DNA of 64,000 bases, from assembly GCF_002865645.1 (NCBI RefSeq), contig NW_020194615.1, positions 744,001 through 808,000 of the forward strand. The letters are read 5' to 3'. Source of the DNA: Hyaloscypha bicolor E. Lineage: Eukaryota; Ascomycota; Leotiomycetes; Helotiales; Hyaloscyphaceae. The notes beneath the pieces were generated by a model. It had not been told where the DNA came from. It did no database searches and saw only the letters and a program-made list of their open reading frames with translations. Every line of letters starts with the position of its first letter. The first letter of the stretch is position 1. Positions 38,318-49,781 of this stretch are shown here, piece by piece. The position numbers and the translations under genes are program-made.

Positions 38318-39405
38318 ATGTTCTCGTCGCTCTTATCCGTTGCTGTTATCGCCGTGTGGTTGGGAGGATGGCTGCAGAGCGTGGGAGCGCACACGGTGCT
38401 CACGTATCCCGGGTGGAGGGGAGACAATCTGGTGACGAATGATACCTTTCCGTATGGAATGCAGTGGATGTATCCTTGTGAGTACTTTTCTCGTTTGGCT
38501 TCAACCGGGAGAGAGGGGATGAAGAGAGAAGAGGAGGATGGAGATGGGACGAAAGCTGGGATAGAGGAGCAGGTTGAATTGTTCTGCTCTGCAGCTTTGC
38601 AATGCAAGCTCGACGATTCTCTTTTCCTCCTGGCGGCTGAACTTGGGCATTGCCTCACGCCTCCACCTCGAGGAGAGGCTGTGGGGTTGCTCTGCTTTGC
38701 AGTGCACTGCAAGCTTCACTCTCTTCCTCCCTTCGATAGCTCCAGAAAACCTCTCATCTGCACCTCTTCTCCCGCTCCAGCCATCATCTCCAGAGCTCAA
38801 CTAACCCGTTTCTTCCCCAGGCGGCGGCATGCGCACAACCACAAACCGAACACTCTGGCCCACGACCGGCGGAGCAATCGCCCTCCAACCAGGCTGGTTC
38901 CAAGGCCACGCCACCGCCTTCTTCTACATGAATATGGGCTTCGGCACAGATGGGCCCGACCACGGACCACCCAACATGTCCTTCCCCATGGTGCCCGTCT
39001 TCCAGATCGTCGGCCCATCAAAGAATCCCTATCCAGGAACATTCTGTCTTCCTCAGGTGCCGCTGCCGAGTGGAATACCGACGCCGAATGTGGGCGACAA
39101 CGCGACGATTCAGGTGGTGGAGACGGCTATACATGGAGCTGCGTTGTATTCTGTAAGTTCTCCTTTTCCCCTGCTGAAAAATCCAAAGCTGACGAGCGGA
39201 AAAGTGCGTAGACATCACCTTCGCGGATCCCAAAGACGTCGCCGAGGTAAACGAAACAAACTGCTTCAACAGCACTGACATCTCATTCAACAACGTCTAC
39301 TCGATCGCCATTGGCGGCTCCACTTCATCCGCATCACAAACCCTCTCGAGAATACCGTTATTACCGGTGGCCCTGCTCGGAATCGCGTGGATGGTTCTGC
39401 TATGA
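38318..39405 (+). CDS. BIM1-like / X325 (LPMO-like) copper-binding surface protein, GPI-anchored
   Basis: Three exons (38,318-38,477, 38,821-39,152 and 39,205-39,405) encode 230 residues. The signal peptide ends at Ala24, so mature residue 1 is His25 (HTVLTYPGWRG), the hallmark of the histidine-brace family. A second His is in PGWFQGHATAFF (His83), and an Asp in CVDITFAD (167 or 172) may complete the site. A FPYGMQWMYPCGG block is typical. The C-terminus is hydrophobic after a Ser-rich linker, as for GPI anchoring. Family members bind copper at the cell surface (Cryptococcus Bim1 in copper acquisition) and are not classic polysaccharide oxidases. Intron 1 is 343 bp, far longer than the other introns here. 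Confidence 0.9.
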
Positions 39406-39822
39406 ATGAGCTGAAGTGTCGAGCCAGAACGTTGTAGATATCCTGTTTCATCATCATCAGATTTCCCGTCCCGTGCGGGCGTCTCCGGTTGTATATTTTG
39501 GTGTTGGGGCAAAGCAGGCAAGGAATGAAAGCACTTGGAGTAGTGGCATATACTCTATTTTAATTATCATGAAGACGCTCGTCTCATTGGGTGCGCTTTG
39601 ATGAAGAGGGGAGGAAGGCGTCGAGGTGCGGGGCTAGGAGAGGAGCACGAAACCAATGCCTGCTACGGTCACAGGATCTAGAGTCGGAATCTATATTTAT
39701 TCCATGGGGACACTGCTCGCACGCTGTGCTGCTTTTGACAAGGAGGAAGTGAAGAAAACTGCATGCTCCATGAAAATGCATCATTCGTGCCTCATCACCC
39801 TATCAACAGCCCATCACCTCTT
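39406..39822. other. Short convergent intergenic region
   Basis: 417 bp between the stop of the X325 gene and the stop of the Doa1 gene. It holds both 3' ends; no gene seen. Confidence 0.55.
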
Positions 39823-42308
39823 TCATTTCAATAAGCCTCTAATCTCTCCTGCCACATTCCTGATCCGCGGATCACTTGCCTTTCCCACTGCAGTACTAAC
39901 CGCTTTCTCAATCCCATAAACATCCTTCGCCGCGCTCTTGATCTCATCGTCAAGCGTGAGCAACGTCCCAGTAGCAACCAGCGCTCGATACACAGCCTCA
40001 GAATCGTTCTGTGTTGAAAGGACCTTGGAAAGTGTATCGAGAACCGCAAGAACGTGCTCAAAAGACGTTTCCTCGGGCTGGGTCTTGAAATAAACGGCGT
40101 AGTTGATGTACACCGTGCTTGCCGCAACAAGAAGATTTCGGTTCGATGTGTTGGAGAGGGCTGTAGTAATGACGTTCTGGATCTTGTCGAACTCCTGTAT
40201 TGCCAGCGCTCGGCCTTCTGCTGATTCAAAGAGATTGGCGAAGGCGCGGACGGCCATCATCACGTGGTTTTCTGCTGGAGATTGAGTCTCTGTTGCTCCT
40301 TGCTCGAGGACATCGACTATGCTTCCACCACGGGGATGCTTGAAGCTTGCTGTCATGGGTGCTACGGCCAACAGCCGCAGAAGGTCGAGACCCGGTAGGC
40401 GGTCCTTATAGGGCCAGACTGTGGTGAGCTTGATTGCAAGGTCCAGACCTCCGGGAACGCTCTGTGATGTTTTCGTTGCGCCAGAAGACTCGAGGTGGGT
40501 GGCCAAACTGGAGAGAACCTTGAGTTCTGTTGGGTTCAGCGACAAATCCTTGTGACCACCAGCAATCAATGCCTGATTCAACTCCTGGACCTTCTTTTGA
40601 AGTGGCGGAATTCGAGCAACGAGGATTGCGAGGTACTCTTTTTGCGGCAGGATCTTAGGCGGAGGGGCGACGGTAGGTATGCTGGCTTCTCCTGGTCGGT
40701 ATCGATTATCACTTCCCCATGGATCCGAACCAGCTGGGCCTGGTTCTACCTGGCCAATCGTTGCTCCTTTTGTATTTGTTGTGATGAAATTGGCGACTTG
40801 GTCCAGGTAGGTGATGGGAAGTTCGTTGTCTTGAATGAACTTTGTTGCTGCTTCGTAGGGATTTTGTGAAAGGTTGTACGGTAACTTTAAAGGAGGCTTG
40901 CCATCTTCGATATCGACATCGAAGACATAGTCGTAGTCCTTCCCCAGATAGTCAACCTAGAAGATATTAGAAACGACGCGATTTCGAGGGGTTTTAATTG
41001 ACCTTCTTCCCACTGCTCCCCACGGCATCAACAACAGTTCCAACACTGATCCATTGCTGTTGGCCTTGAAATGTTAGCAAAATCTCGAACATCTGGAACG
41101 ATCAACATACTAGCAGACCACTGATGCGCAGTGACACTTCCATTCAACTCTCGGATCATCTGAACTTGTCCTTCCTTGGTACCCAGCTTTGTCGCTAAGA
41201 ACTCCGGTCCAGGTAATTGCTCCATATTGACCCCCCCCATTTGCTGTTGGGGAATCGAAGACTCCTTCACCGCATCCTCGAATTTTCGAATCGTTTCGGC
41301 ATCAGCCAACCTCTCCGGGCTCCTTGTGAAGACGCGGACAAATCTATCACTCGTCCCGCTGACAATATCTCCGGTTTCCGCACAAACAGCCACTGCCCAA
41401 ACAGAAATAGCCGGGTGGGTGATGGTTTGTATGCATTCCGTGCCTTTCCATATTCTGAGTGTTCTGTCCTCGCCCGAGCTGACAATTTCTCCGGTAGGGA
41501 GAGCGGCCAATGAATAGATGAAACCTTCGTGGCCGAAAAGGGTGGCGATTTGCTTGCCTCCCAGTGTCCAAAGTGCGATGGATCCATCATTGTCGGCCGA
41601 GGCAAAGTCTGCTTTGGAAGGATGGCCTTTTGGAACTCGACACAGAGCTCGAATGGGGTGCTTGCTCCCTTGCCACGACTTCAACAGCTTTCCCGACCTG
41701 TGAAATATTCGAATCTTCTTGTCTGCGCAACCGGTAACAATTGTTTCCGGATCAAAAGCCAAGACTGCCCAGACATTGCCTTCATGGTGGAGTGTAGCTT
41801 CGCATTCCCATTTTCCAATCGGCCATACCCTCGCATCATTATCCCATGATCCACTGACAATGAATTTGCCATCTGGGGAGACATCCAGCGCGCAGACGTT
41901 GTCGCCATGTCCAATGAGCATCGCATCAGCGTTGTCCTCTGGGGCTTTCGAAGGCGGCCGAATGTCAATAACCAGATCCTTTCCTCCAGATACCACCAGG
42001 CCTTCAGTGTATTCTTCGTTTGGAGGGAGGTAGGCGACTGAATTAACAAATCGTGGGGCGTGAGAGGAGATTTTGGCATCGTAGACGGGAGGGTTGTCTG
42101 CCAAAAGGGACCATAATCGAACAGTGCCGTCTCGGGAAGCTGAAATAATCGCTTTGGGGGTGGGGAAGACTAGAGAGCGGACCTGGGGGAGAATTTATGA
42201 GTATATAGCCTCAGTGGCAGTGGCAGTGGCCAGTGTTGTGGTTGAGGGGAGGCTGCTCACATCATCTTCGTGACCAGTAAGAGAAGCCGAAAGCTTGAAT
42301 TCGGCCAT
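39823..42308 (-). CDS. DOA1: Doa1/Ufd3 (PLAA) WD40-PFU-PUL ubiquitin-binding protein
   Basis: Four exons (42,308-42,261, 42,182-41,111, 41,064-41,003 and 40,956-39,823) keep frame through introns of 78, 46 and 46 bp and encode 771 residues. Residues about 1-300 form a WD40 propeller, with repeats such as LTGHEDDVRSLVF, SGSWDNDARVW and GEDRTLRIWKG. The PFU domain (about 374-455) contains VDYLGKDYDYVFDVDI and PYEAATKFIQDNELP. The PUL domain (about 490-771) is helical, with PLKK-type armadillo-like repeats. In yeast, Doa1 binds ubiquitin and the Cdc48/p97 C-terminus and supports ubiquitin recycling and mitochondrial and endosomal sorting. All three expected domains are present. It is divergent from the STRAP-like gene. 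Confidence 0.95.
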
Positions 42309-42854
42309 GTTGGCCTGCTATGTTCAAAGCTAACGACTGTAATACAGCTTCGTGGTCGATATCAAGCTGTTGTCAAGGTTGTGGTGTTGTCATTCCATGG
42401 TGGTCTTTTGATTTCTGTTGTTGATGCTGAGAAAGCCGCAGCGAGGCGGAGGAACGAGCGACTCTTATCGTTATCCGGTGCAACAATAATCCGGCGGTGC
42501 TATGACGCTAGCCCACTAGCGCAGTTTTGGAAATTCGAATCAGTCATGGACAGGCAAGATGGCTGCAACCTCCCCCCTTTCCTGCCACGAAGGGCCCTTG
42601 GACTGTGGAATAGCATTCAAGTGCGCTCTCTGTTGACGTAGAAGTTGAGAGGAGGAGTCCCATCTACGGCATCGGCATCATTGCGACCTACACGAAGTAA
42701 CGACTTTTTACGACCCGTGCAACGAATCTTCTTATCTTGGCTACATCACCCTCGTTTTCTCGACCGCAGTTCTTCCCTCGCACCATCTCTCGTTACGAAT
42801 CAGTCCCATACATCCTTTCTTTGCGCACAGCAAGCCTTTCATTACTCGACCCCT
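42309..42854. promoter_or_regulatory. Shared bidirectional promoter region of DOA1 and STRAP-like genes
   Basis: About 550 bp lies between the two divergent ATGs (42,308 on minus; 42,855 or 42,891 on plus). The half next to the plus gene is pyrimidine-rich (42,700-42,850), common in fungal leaders. No specific factor site is claimed. Confidence 0.5.
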
Positions 42855-42890
42855 ATGTCTCGATCTCTTCCTCTCCTTGAATCTACAACC

Positions 42891-44144
42891 ATGGCAGGAG
42901 GACTGGAGACCCCGAAGACCTATGTTCCTTTGACGTGCCATGGCCACTCAAGACCCGTTACGCACATCAACTTCTCTTCTATCGGCCCAGAAGGCGAATA
43001 CTACATGATTTCTGCTTGCAAAGGTATGCTTCTTCGGCTCTGCTGGTCGTGGCAGCACTGACAAAAGCAGACAATAATCCTATGCTCCGTGATGGCGTCA
43101 CCGGAGATTGGTATGTTCTCGAGGGAGCGCGGGGTTGAAGCAAAGGCTGATGTTCTAGGATTGGAACCTTTTTCGGACATAAAGGCGCTGTCTACCAGGC
43201 TCGACTCTCTCCGGATACGCAGTATGCTGCTACAGCTTCTGCAGATTTCACCGCGTATATTATTTGCCTCGGTGGTCCAACATTTGCTAACCCATCTGCA
43301 GCAAAATATGGGACACCCATTCTGGCGAAGTTACCTACACCCTCCAGCATCACCACATTGTCCGTGCCGTCGCATTTCCTCCTCACTCTGGCAACCTTCT
43401 TGCGACAGGTGGTATGGAAAAGAAGCTTCGAATCTTCGACCTCGACCGAGTCGACACCTCTGCACCCGTGAACGGCAATAGCTTGATGAACGGAAATGCG
43501 AATGGCGCATCAGACCACAAGACGATAACTGCTGATATGGGCTTCGAAGTTGGCGCAGGAGTCCATGGCGGAATGATCAAGTCTATCGTCTGGACTCAAG
43601 ACCCGAACATCCTTGTTACGGCAGCAGACGACAAAGTCATCCGTTGGTGGGATCTTCAGAGCCAGTCTGTAGTGCAGGAGCAGGTCGTCCAGGGTGACAT
43701 TGGCTCCTGTGAATTCACAAACATCAAGGGCGAGCCAGGTGATATTGGTGGTGGTCTTCCAATCCTGACGATTGCTGCAGGCAAGATGGTATACTTCTAT
43801 GGCGGACCTGATGCTCGGACGTTGATCAAGAGTATCCCTCTACCGTATGAAGTTGCAAGTGTTGCTTTACATCCAATTGAGAAGAAGTTTGTCACTGGTG
43901 GCATAAAAGATACCTGGGCCAAGGTGTACGATTATGATACCGAGCAGGAAACCGGTAGGTGATCCATGCACATCCGCGACTAAGCTAACATTTCATAGAC
44001 CTACATAAAGGCCACCACGGCCCCATCTGGAGCATCAGTTTCTCCCCAGACGGCAAGCTTTACGCTACAGGGAGTGAGGATGGCACGATCAAGATGTGGA
44101 AAAATTGTCAAGGCTCTTTTGGCTTGTGGCGCGCACAAGACTAG
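42891..44144 (+). CDS. STRAP-like WD40 repeat protein
   Basis: Five exons (42,891-43,023, 43,071-43,110, 43,159-43,254, 43,302-43,954 and 43,999-44,144) encode 355 residues; an in-frame ATG at 42,855 would add 12. The reading [41 protein letters not shown] and [12 protein letters not shown] follows the animal STRAP/Unrip order closely. Later repeats read [22 protein letters not shown] and [18 protein letters not shown] is a seven-blade propeller adaptor, linked in animals to the SMN complex and to TGF-beta receptor signalling; the fungal role is unclear. The absence of the acidic C-terminal tail found in animals is visible. Confidence 0.92.
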
Positions 44145-44595
44145 TCTTGGGAATTGTCTGGATTGAGATACCATCATAGGCGTTTAAGGTGTTCTTTGCC
44201 AGGATTACAAATATCTGCCCCACTGAGAATGGGTCGGTGATCAGCTTGGTATTCTCTGAAGAGCGTCTAAAATAGAGAGCGAGATTCACGTCGGAAAATG
44301 CGGGGATCATTTCGAGAGACAATATTTGACTGGCGAAGTTTACATTCGAGTCGAGTTGATTCGTCCAATCGTAATTCAAGTTGAGCTTCTTGATGTCATA
44401 CGCTGCATTCTATGGATGCCTTGGAGAACGAGACAAAATTATTCAAGCGTGTCTTTTAGTGCCATGTTGACCTTGTTTGCCTTTATTTTCAGCTTCCCTT
44501 AGGCAAGAATAACCCAAGCTTCATCGTCAACATCCTAAGCCCACCCCTGCTGTTTTTCATCCCTTCTCTGCTTCCCTTCTTTTAAATCAATCCCT
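44145..44595. other. Convergent intergenic region
   Basis: About 450 bp between the stop codons of the STRAP-like gene and the amidase gene. An open frame on the minus strand overlaps the last STRAP exon antisense and has no domain. No gene called. Confidence 0.5.
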
Positions 44596-46642
44596 TCAAT
44601 ACATCACACTGCCCGTCTTCGGGATCTTCAATATCCCCGCCGTCGTCAACGCCTCCGCAAGCGCGAAAATCATCCCATCACACCCCTTCGCAGCAATGAT
44701 ATCAATCGTTACCGGCAGGTACTCTTCCTTCAGCGTGATGGTCGAATTATACGCCGCCTGGCCAACTGTTTCCTGTTAGCATTTCCCTCTCCCATATCTT
44801 GACAACTGACTTCACTTACTCGGGAAGACGAAATCCGGCACCTCACTCAACGGACTCACTCGACTCAGCCCGAATCCAGTGGGCGGACCAGGTGCACTAA
44901 AGTACACGTTCCTATAATTCGAGCTTCCATCACTACCGACATAAATCAACACACTATCACTGCATGTCTCCTCACTCGGCAACACAACTTTACTAGCGAA
45001 CCAATCCATGAACACGGTTTTGTTCTGCAATGCTTGGACGGAGGCGTCTGCTGAGACGTTGTTCTGTCCGAATGCCCAGCGGACGAGGGGAACGGGGTCG
45101 ATGAATGGTCGGCGACCTTGGTGTGCGGCTGCGTAGTCGGCGTGAAAGGGGAGGGTGAAGAGAGAGTATTGTTGTCGAGAGATGAGGACTGGATAGACGA
45201 TTCCTAGGTATGAGGAAAGGGATGCACCGCCCGCTGCTGCGGGGGCGCTGGCTGACCACAGTGTGCTCAAAGTTATTGGCGTTGGTGTCGGTGCTCCAAG
45301 GAATGTCTGCAGTTTCGAAAGAAAGTCCACGAGGATGGAATCTGCTTCATTATCCCTTGTTGTGGGGAAGCCGGAAGTAAGAATCTTCCTGGGGAAGGAT
45401 TTGAAACTCGAAGTGATGTTGGTCAAGTATAGAGCTTTTGCGGCTTCATGCCAGAGGTATGGATCCCGGGTTAGGAAACCAGCTGTGTCGAGGTTTGGAG
45501 AAAGAGGCATCACATGATCGAGGGGGACGAGGCCATGAGATGGTCTATTTCCAAAGCAGCCGTTGACTTCTGAGGGACCGCGGATGGAACTTCCAGTGTC
45601 GGAGCCCAGACCGATGTCAAGCCAGTCGTATGCGCCTATCCCGGCTCCGGGGCCAGAAGAGGAGGAGGATGGGTCCTGGTACCCGTCGCCGCGGATGTTG
45701 AAGGGAGAGTGGTAGTCGACCCAATCCGCGGTTGCGGTTTCTCCGTTGGCGAACTGCGAGGTCTTCATCTTGCCGATGATGATGGCGCCAGCATCGATGA
45801 GTCTTTGTACTGCGGTTGCGGTCACGGTGCGGGGTGGGTAGAGATCGTAGTATGCCCGATTCCCACAGCTGGTTTTGATGCCTGCAATGTCGTAGATATC
45901 CTTGATTCCGACTCTGACACCTGCGAGGGGCTTGTCTGCTGTCTTGGTATAGTACATTTTTGACGGGACGCCAATTGTCAAGCTCTGGGCTCCTGGGATG
46001 GCAGCGCTGAGGATGGAGTATGAGCCATCGGTGTTGGGTTTCAGGCCCTCGGTGAAGGCGCCTTGCACATCGGAGTAGAGTCTGTAGGCTTGGAAGACTT
46101 CACCGGTTGAGGCAGACATGAAATATGGACCCGCCGGGACTGCAGTCCTCCAACCGGTGAAATTGTACCCTTGGCTTTGGATCGAGGAAGTGTATGCTCG
46201 AGCTGGCATGAAGAATTTGGTTCCGAACTCGGTGAGTGCTGCTCCGAGGGGATACTTGACTGTTGCTGGAGCTGATCCAGAATGGGTGAGATAGATTGCT
46301 GGATAATATTAGATGTGTGCCGAACAATTAAAGGGGGGTCCAACATTGCAAGAATCCGACATTGAAGACATCGTCTGAAGCTGTGTAGTTGCTTACAAGT
46401 GTCGGGAAGACGTTGGTTGTGAATTGGCTTGACGAGTCAACCATAACAGTGAGAGGGATCAAGTCGATATCGGTTCCCCTCGACGCAGAAGTCAACATAT
46501 CAGCCGTCGCTGAGATGGCTGTCACAGCTTCAGGAGCAGCATAATAGTTGATTCCATTCACGACAAGAGTCTGGCCAGAGGAGGACACCGAGGCACTGGC
46601 AGCAGCGGCCAAAGCCAAGAGATGCAGTAATCCCTTTACCAT
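44596..46642 (-). CDS. Secreted amidase-signature enzyme with Arp1-like N-terminal domain
   Basis: Three exons (46,642-46,345, 46,298-44,820 and 44,765-44,596) encode 648 residues; the ATG at 46,642 precedes a clear signal peptide. The N-terminal region (about 25-205) matches the domain found in proteins labelled scytalone dehydratase-like Arp1. The amidase domain follows. Its Ser-Ser-Lys triad is seen as Lys232 in [11 protein letters not shown], a Ser in the SSSSSGPG loop (about 314) and the nucleophile in [12 protein letters not shown] (about Ser337). Amidase-signature enzymes hydrolyse amide bonds; the substrate is unknown. The donor of intron 1 (GTTGGA) is weak but the frame supports it. 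The Arp1 label does not imply dehydratase activity. Confidence 0.88.
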
Positions 46643-47239
46643 CTTGACCAACGACTGACAATAGCAGAGAGGAACAAACTACATGGCCCAACATCACGGA
46701 AAACACATCGAAGATATAATGGAGTACCCCACCTTTGCTCCAACCCAGGGACGGACGTTTATGGGAGATACCCGGACAAGAGGCTCGTTCCTGTGTCTCC
46801 AGCTCGTTGGAACTGATAAGGAACAGCGTGCGAGAACAGCATTGGTCCATGATATTTGATGGCGTCTTGAGGCGTTCCATCTGCTGCCAACTTTAGGACC
46901 CGGAGGCCTCGGTAAACTACCGAGACTGCTTGAAGCATGCGACGGATGAATGGTCCCTTCGGCGTGGAATAAGTACTCTGCTACCAGGCCAGATGTGACA
47001 TACATGCGTTTTCAACAACGGGATGTCTGTGGGCAGATAGTCAGTGGGGGTGTTGGGAGATTACTAATTGACTTGGTGAAAAGGAGATCTTAGGACCTTC
47101 CAGTTTGAGAAGAGGGTAGCGAGGGGTGAGTCACGCGAATGGCACTCCTAAGCCAAGAGAAACCTTTCCATTGGACACTGTTTCTAATCCTTTCTACATT
47201 CATGAATTATAACCTCATTCCCGTTCTACGGCGGAAGAA
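46643..47239. other. Intergenic region between amidase and phosphoesterase genes
   Basis: About 600 bp between two minus-strand genes. It holds the amidase promoter and the 3' end of the phosphoesterase gene. No gene seen. Confidence 0.5.
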
Positions 47240-48667
47240 TTAGTTGTATGGGTATGGGTTCACCAGCGTAGCAGGTGTGTCGGTCCTGTAATCACCTGTG
47301 ATGAGATGCTCAAACGTAGCCGAGTAGTCCACTCTCGGCGACAAGCTGTCGAGGCCCCACAGGTTCTGCAAGAACTTGAGGATGGAAGTATGTGTGTATT
47401 CTCCCCCGTTGTTTCGTCCCTTGTTCTCGACAACCCCCTTGGAAACCCAAGGTGAGATGAGAAGAGTAGGGACGCGAACACCAAGACGCTTGAAGTCGAA
47501 AGTGATGTTCTTTCCATCTGGCGCGGTCTCGGTGTACAGGATACCATCACCAGCGGGGACGTTTACTGGGGGTGGGACGTGGTCGCCGAAACCTCCGTGC
47601 TCGTCGAAGGTCAAGATGAAGAGTGTCTCCTCCCATTGTGGGGAGTTGCGGACCGCCTCGTAGATACCCTTGATGAAGTTCTCCCCAAGAGTGATCGGGG
47701 ATGGCGGGTGGAATGACTGGTAAGAACAGCATTCGGGGTTGATGTATGTGAATTTTGGTAATCTTCCCGCCTTCGCATCAGCGTAGAATTGCGTGAGGGG
47801 AACGATGTTGGTCTTGTAAGCCCCGGAGGTATTGGTCCAGGTATAGAAAGCAGCATCTGGGTTAAAGCCCAGTCCTGGCCCGGTGGTGGAGTTCTGATAG
47901 TTCATCCAGCTGATTCCGGCTTCCGAGAGTTGCTGGAAGACTGATCGCTGGGGCAGTCCATAGACGTTGAAAGCGTTGTCATTCTTTCCGTGTCCGTGTG
48001 AGGTACCAGAGGTGAGGTAGGCACGGTTAGGGTTGGTTGGGCCAGGGACGGCAGCAAACCATCTGTCGAAAAGGACAAAGTTCTCGGCCATTTCGTTAAA
48101 GACACGGACTTGGTCTGGGGTGTAGTAATTAATTGCCTCAGCAGCCCGGGTCTTGTTGAGAGTTTTGAACGTGTAGGACTGCTCCGTCACAAATCCACGC
48201 ATGTTCTCCCTTTGGTGGCCCGCGTCGACAACTGATTCATCCGGGTGCCAAGTGCTGAAAACTGGAAATTGTTGGTTTCTGAAGGAAACAAAGGGGTTTC
48301 CTTACGTTGCATGTTAACACCACTGATGCTGTGGTTTGGATCATCGGGAGCAACGTCGTTAGCTCGAGGTCCCGCACAAACATCGTCCTTTTGCGTGGGG
48401 TCGGAAGCGTTCCTGGAGTATGTCAGCCTTGCCTTGAAGGGTTTTCGGGTGTTCTGACATGGAATTGCAGTAGTTGTGATGAAGCAATCCATCAATGTCT
48501 TTGCTATAGCTCAGACCACCCGCGAAGGTATCAAAGGATCTGTTCTCCTCAACGAGAATGACAACATTCTTGATCTTGCTCTTCCAGTCCCCCTTGTTTG
48601 CAATATTGGGAACAGCCAAAGCGAGGCCGGAGATGGCCGCAACTGTAATAAGTTTAAACCCCACCAT
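47240..48667 (-). CDS. Secreted phosphoesterase (phospholipase C / acid phosphatase-type family)
   Basis: Three exons (48,667-48,459, 48,412-48,306 and 48,261-47,240; introns 46 and 44 bp) encode 445 residues. The signal peptide is about 1-19. The family start motif VVILVEENRSFDTFAGG is at residues 35-51. Later come FVLFDRWFAAVPGPTNPNR, GISWMNYQN, LFILTFDEHGGFGDHVPPP and a GVRVPTLLISPW block, all typical of the phosphoesterase family that includes bacterial non-haemolytic phospholipase C and AcpA-type acid phosphatase. Several N-glycosylation sites are present. Likely role: extracellular release of phosphate from phospholipids or phosphoesters. No haemolytic role can be inferred. Confidence 0.92.
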
Positions 48668-49781
48668 TTGTGCAGTTCCGGAAGTGATACAACGGCTGCC
48701 TGAGACCTGTCTCAAGGTCTCTCTTGCAGCTATTTATCCTCCCACTGTCGACTTGACAGGAACTGCGGCCTGCCAGCTTGGATAGATCCGACGCACGTGT
48801 ATCCTGCGAGAGGACATGATCTTCATCGAGGTTGGGCTCATTTCAGAGCGGCACTCCAAGGCCGCATAAACGGCTCGAGCGACCTCTAAAAGGCAGCAGA
48901 TATGCCCCGGTGCTTGCAGTTGTGATCCCTGACTCTCAGGGTCTCCCATGGACAGCTGCCCTTGGAGTCCCATCCGGTTCTCCGCTGTTGCACATGGTGT
49001 GACCATCTGACTCTTACTGGCCACAGCACGAGGCTGGGAAGTCGGCTTCATCCCACAGCAAACTGCTGCTTTATCGTGCAGACAGCCAGGCACATCTTCT
49101 GCGGTACCTGTTGATCAGCAATGCCTGGAAAACGATTGGACCGAACGGAAAACTTCTGGAAGTGAAGGTGGGGTTTCGGGCGGGGATCTGCGGCAAGCTT
49201 CTGCAAGCGAACTTCCGCAGTCCATTGGGAGGAGGAGCTGGTACACGTGTGTGCTACGGGTCCCCTGTCAATTATCAATCCCTCATATTTCGGTGGAACG
49301 ATTGCCATTCTCGGTTTGCATAAGAGAGGTAAGTGGGAGAAGTGCAGAAAGTCGATGCCGTGGAAATAAAGTGAGGCGTTTTCCTTCGCCGGCTTGGCTG
49401 AGACCCGGGAAGCTTGTTTCTTGGTGGTTGGCTAATCATCGCTCGGCTTGAGCTGCCTTTGGTAGGTAGGTGATTGCGGGTCGGCTTCGGCAACAATGGA
49501 TTCTCAACCATTTCTACAATGGTTAATGATCGCGCAGAATAGAGGGTATTAGATGATCCTGTTTCACGAGAGACATTTTCAATCTTGTGGACTCATGTTT
49601 GGCTGCAAAAGTTTACATTTTCATACTCATGTGCAGCAACCAGGAGCAACCAGAAGCAACGCAAAAGCTTCATTTGTTAAAGTCAACCTCATTAGGGACA
49701 TAGACGCCTCATTAGGGAAACAATCACCTCTTCAGGCGTACAAAATAAGCATCATGATGCAAAAAGGCCTCATGAGGCACT
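48668..49781. other. Intergenic region
   Basis: About 1.1 kb between two minus-strand genes. Short direct repeats such as GCCTCATTAGGGA (two copies near 49,688 and 49,707) and AGCAACCAG(G/A)AGCAACCAG near 49,638 are visible. No gene is supported. Confidence 0.5.

Noticed and set aside
38318..39211. 297-codon continuous frame through X325 intron 1
   Set aside because: The frame stays open by chance. Splicing at 38,477/38,821 restores the conserved CGGM and later family blocks, which the unspliced frame loses.
35348..39405. A biosynthetic cluster linking isochorismatase, SRR1, X325 and amidase
   Set aside because: No backbone enzyme, transporter or regulator is present, and housekeeping genes are interspersed.
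44089..44379. 96-codon minus-strand frame
   Set aside because: Runs antisense into the last exon of the STRAP-like gene, with no domain and no splice partners.
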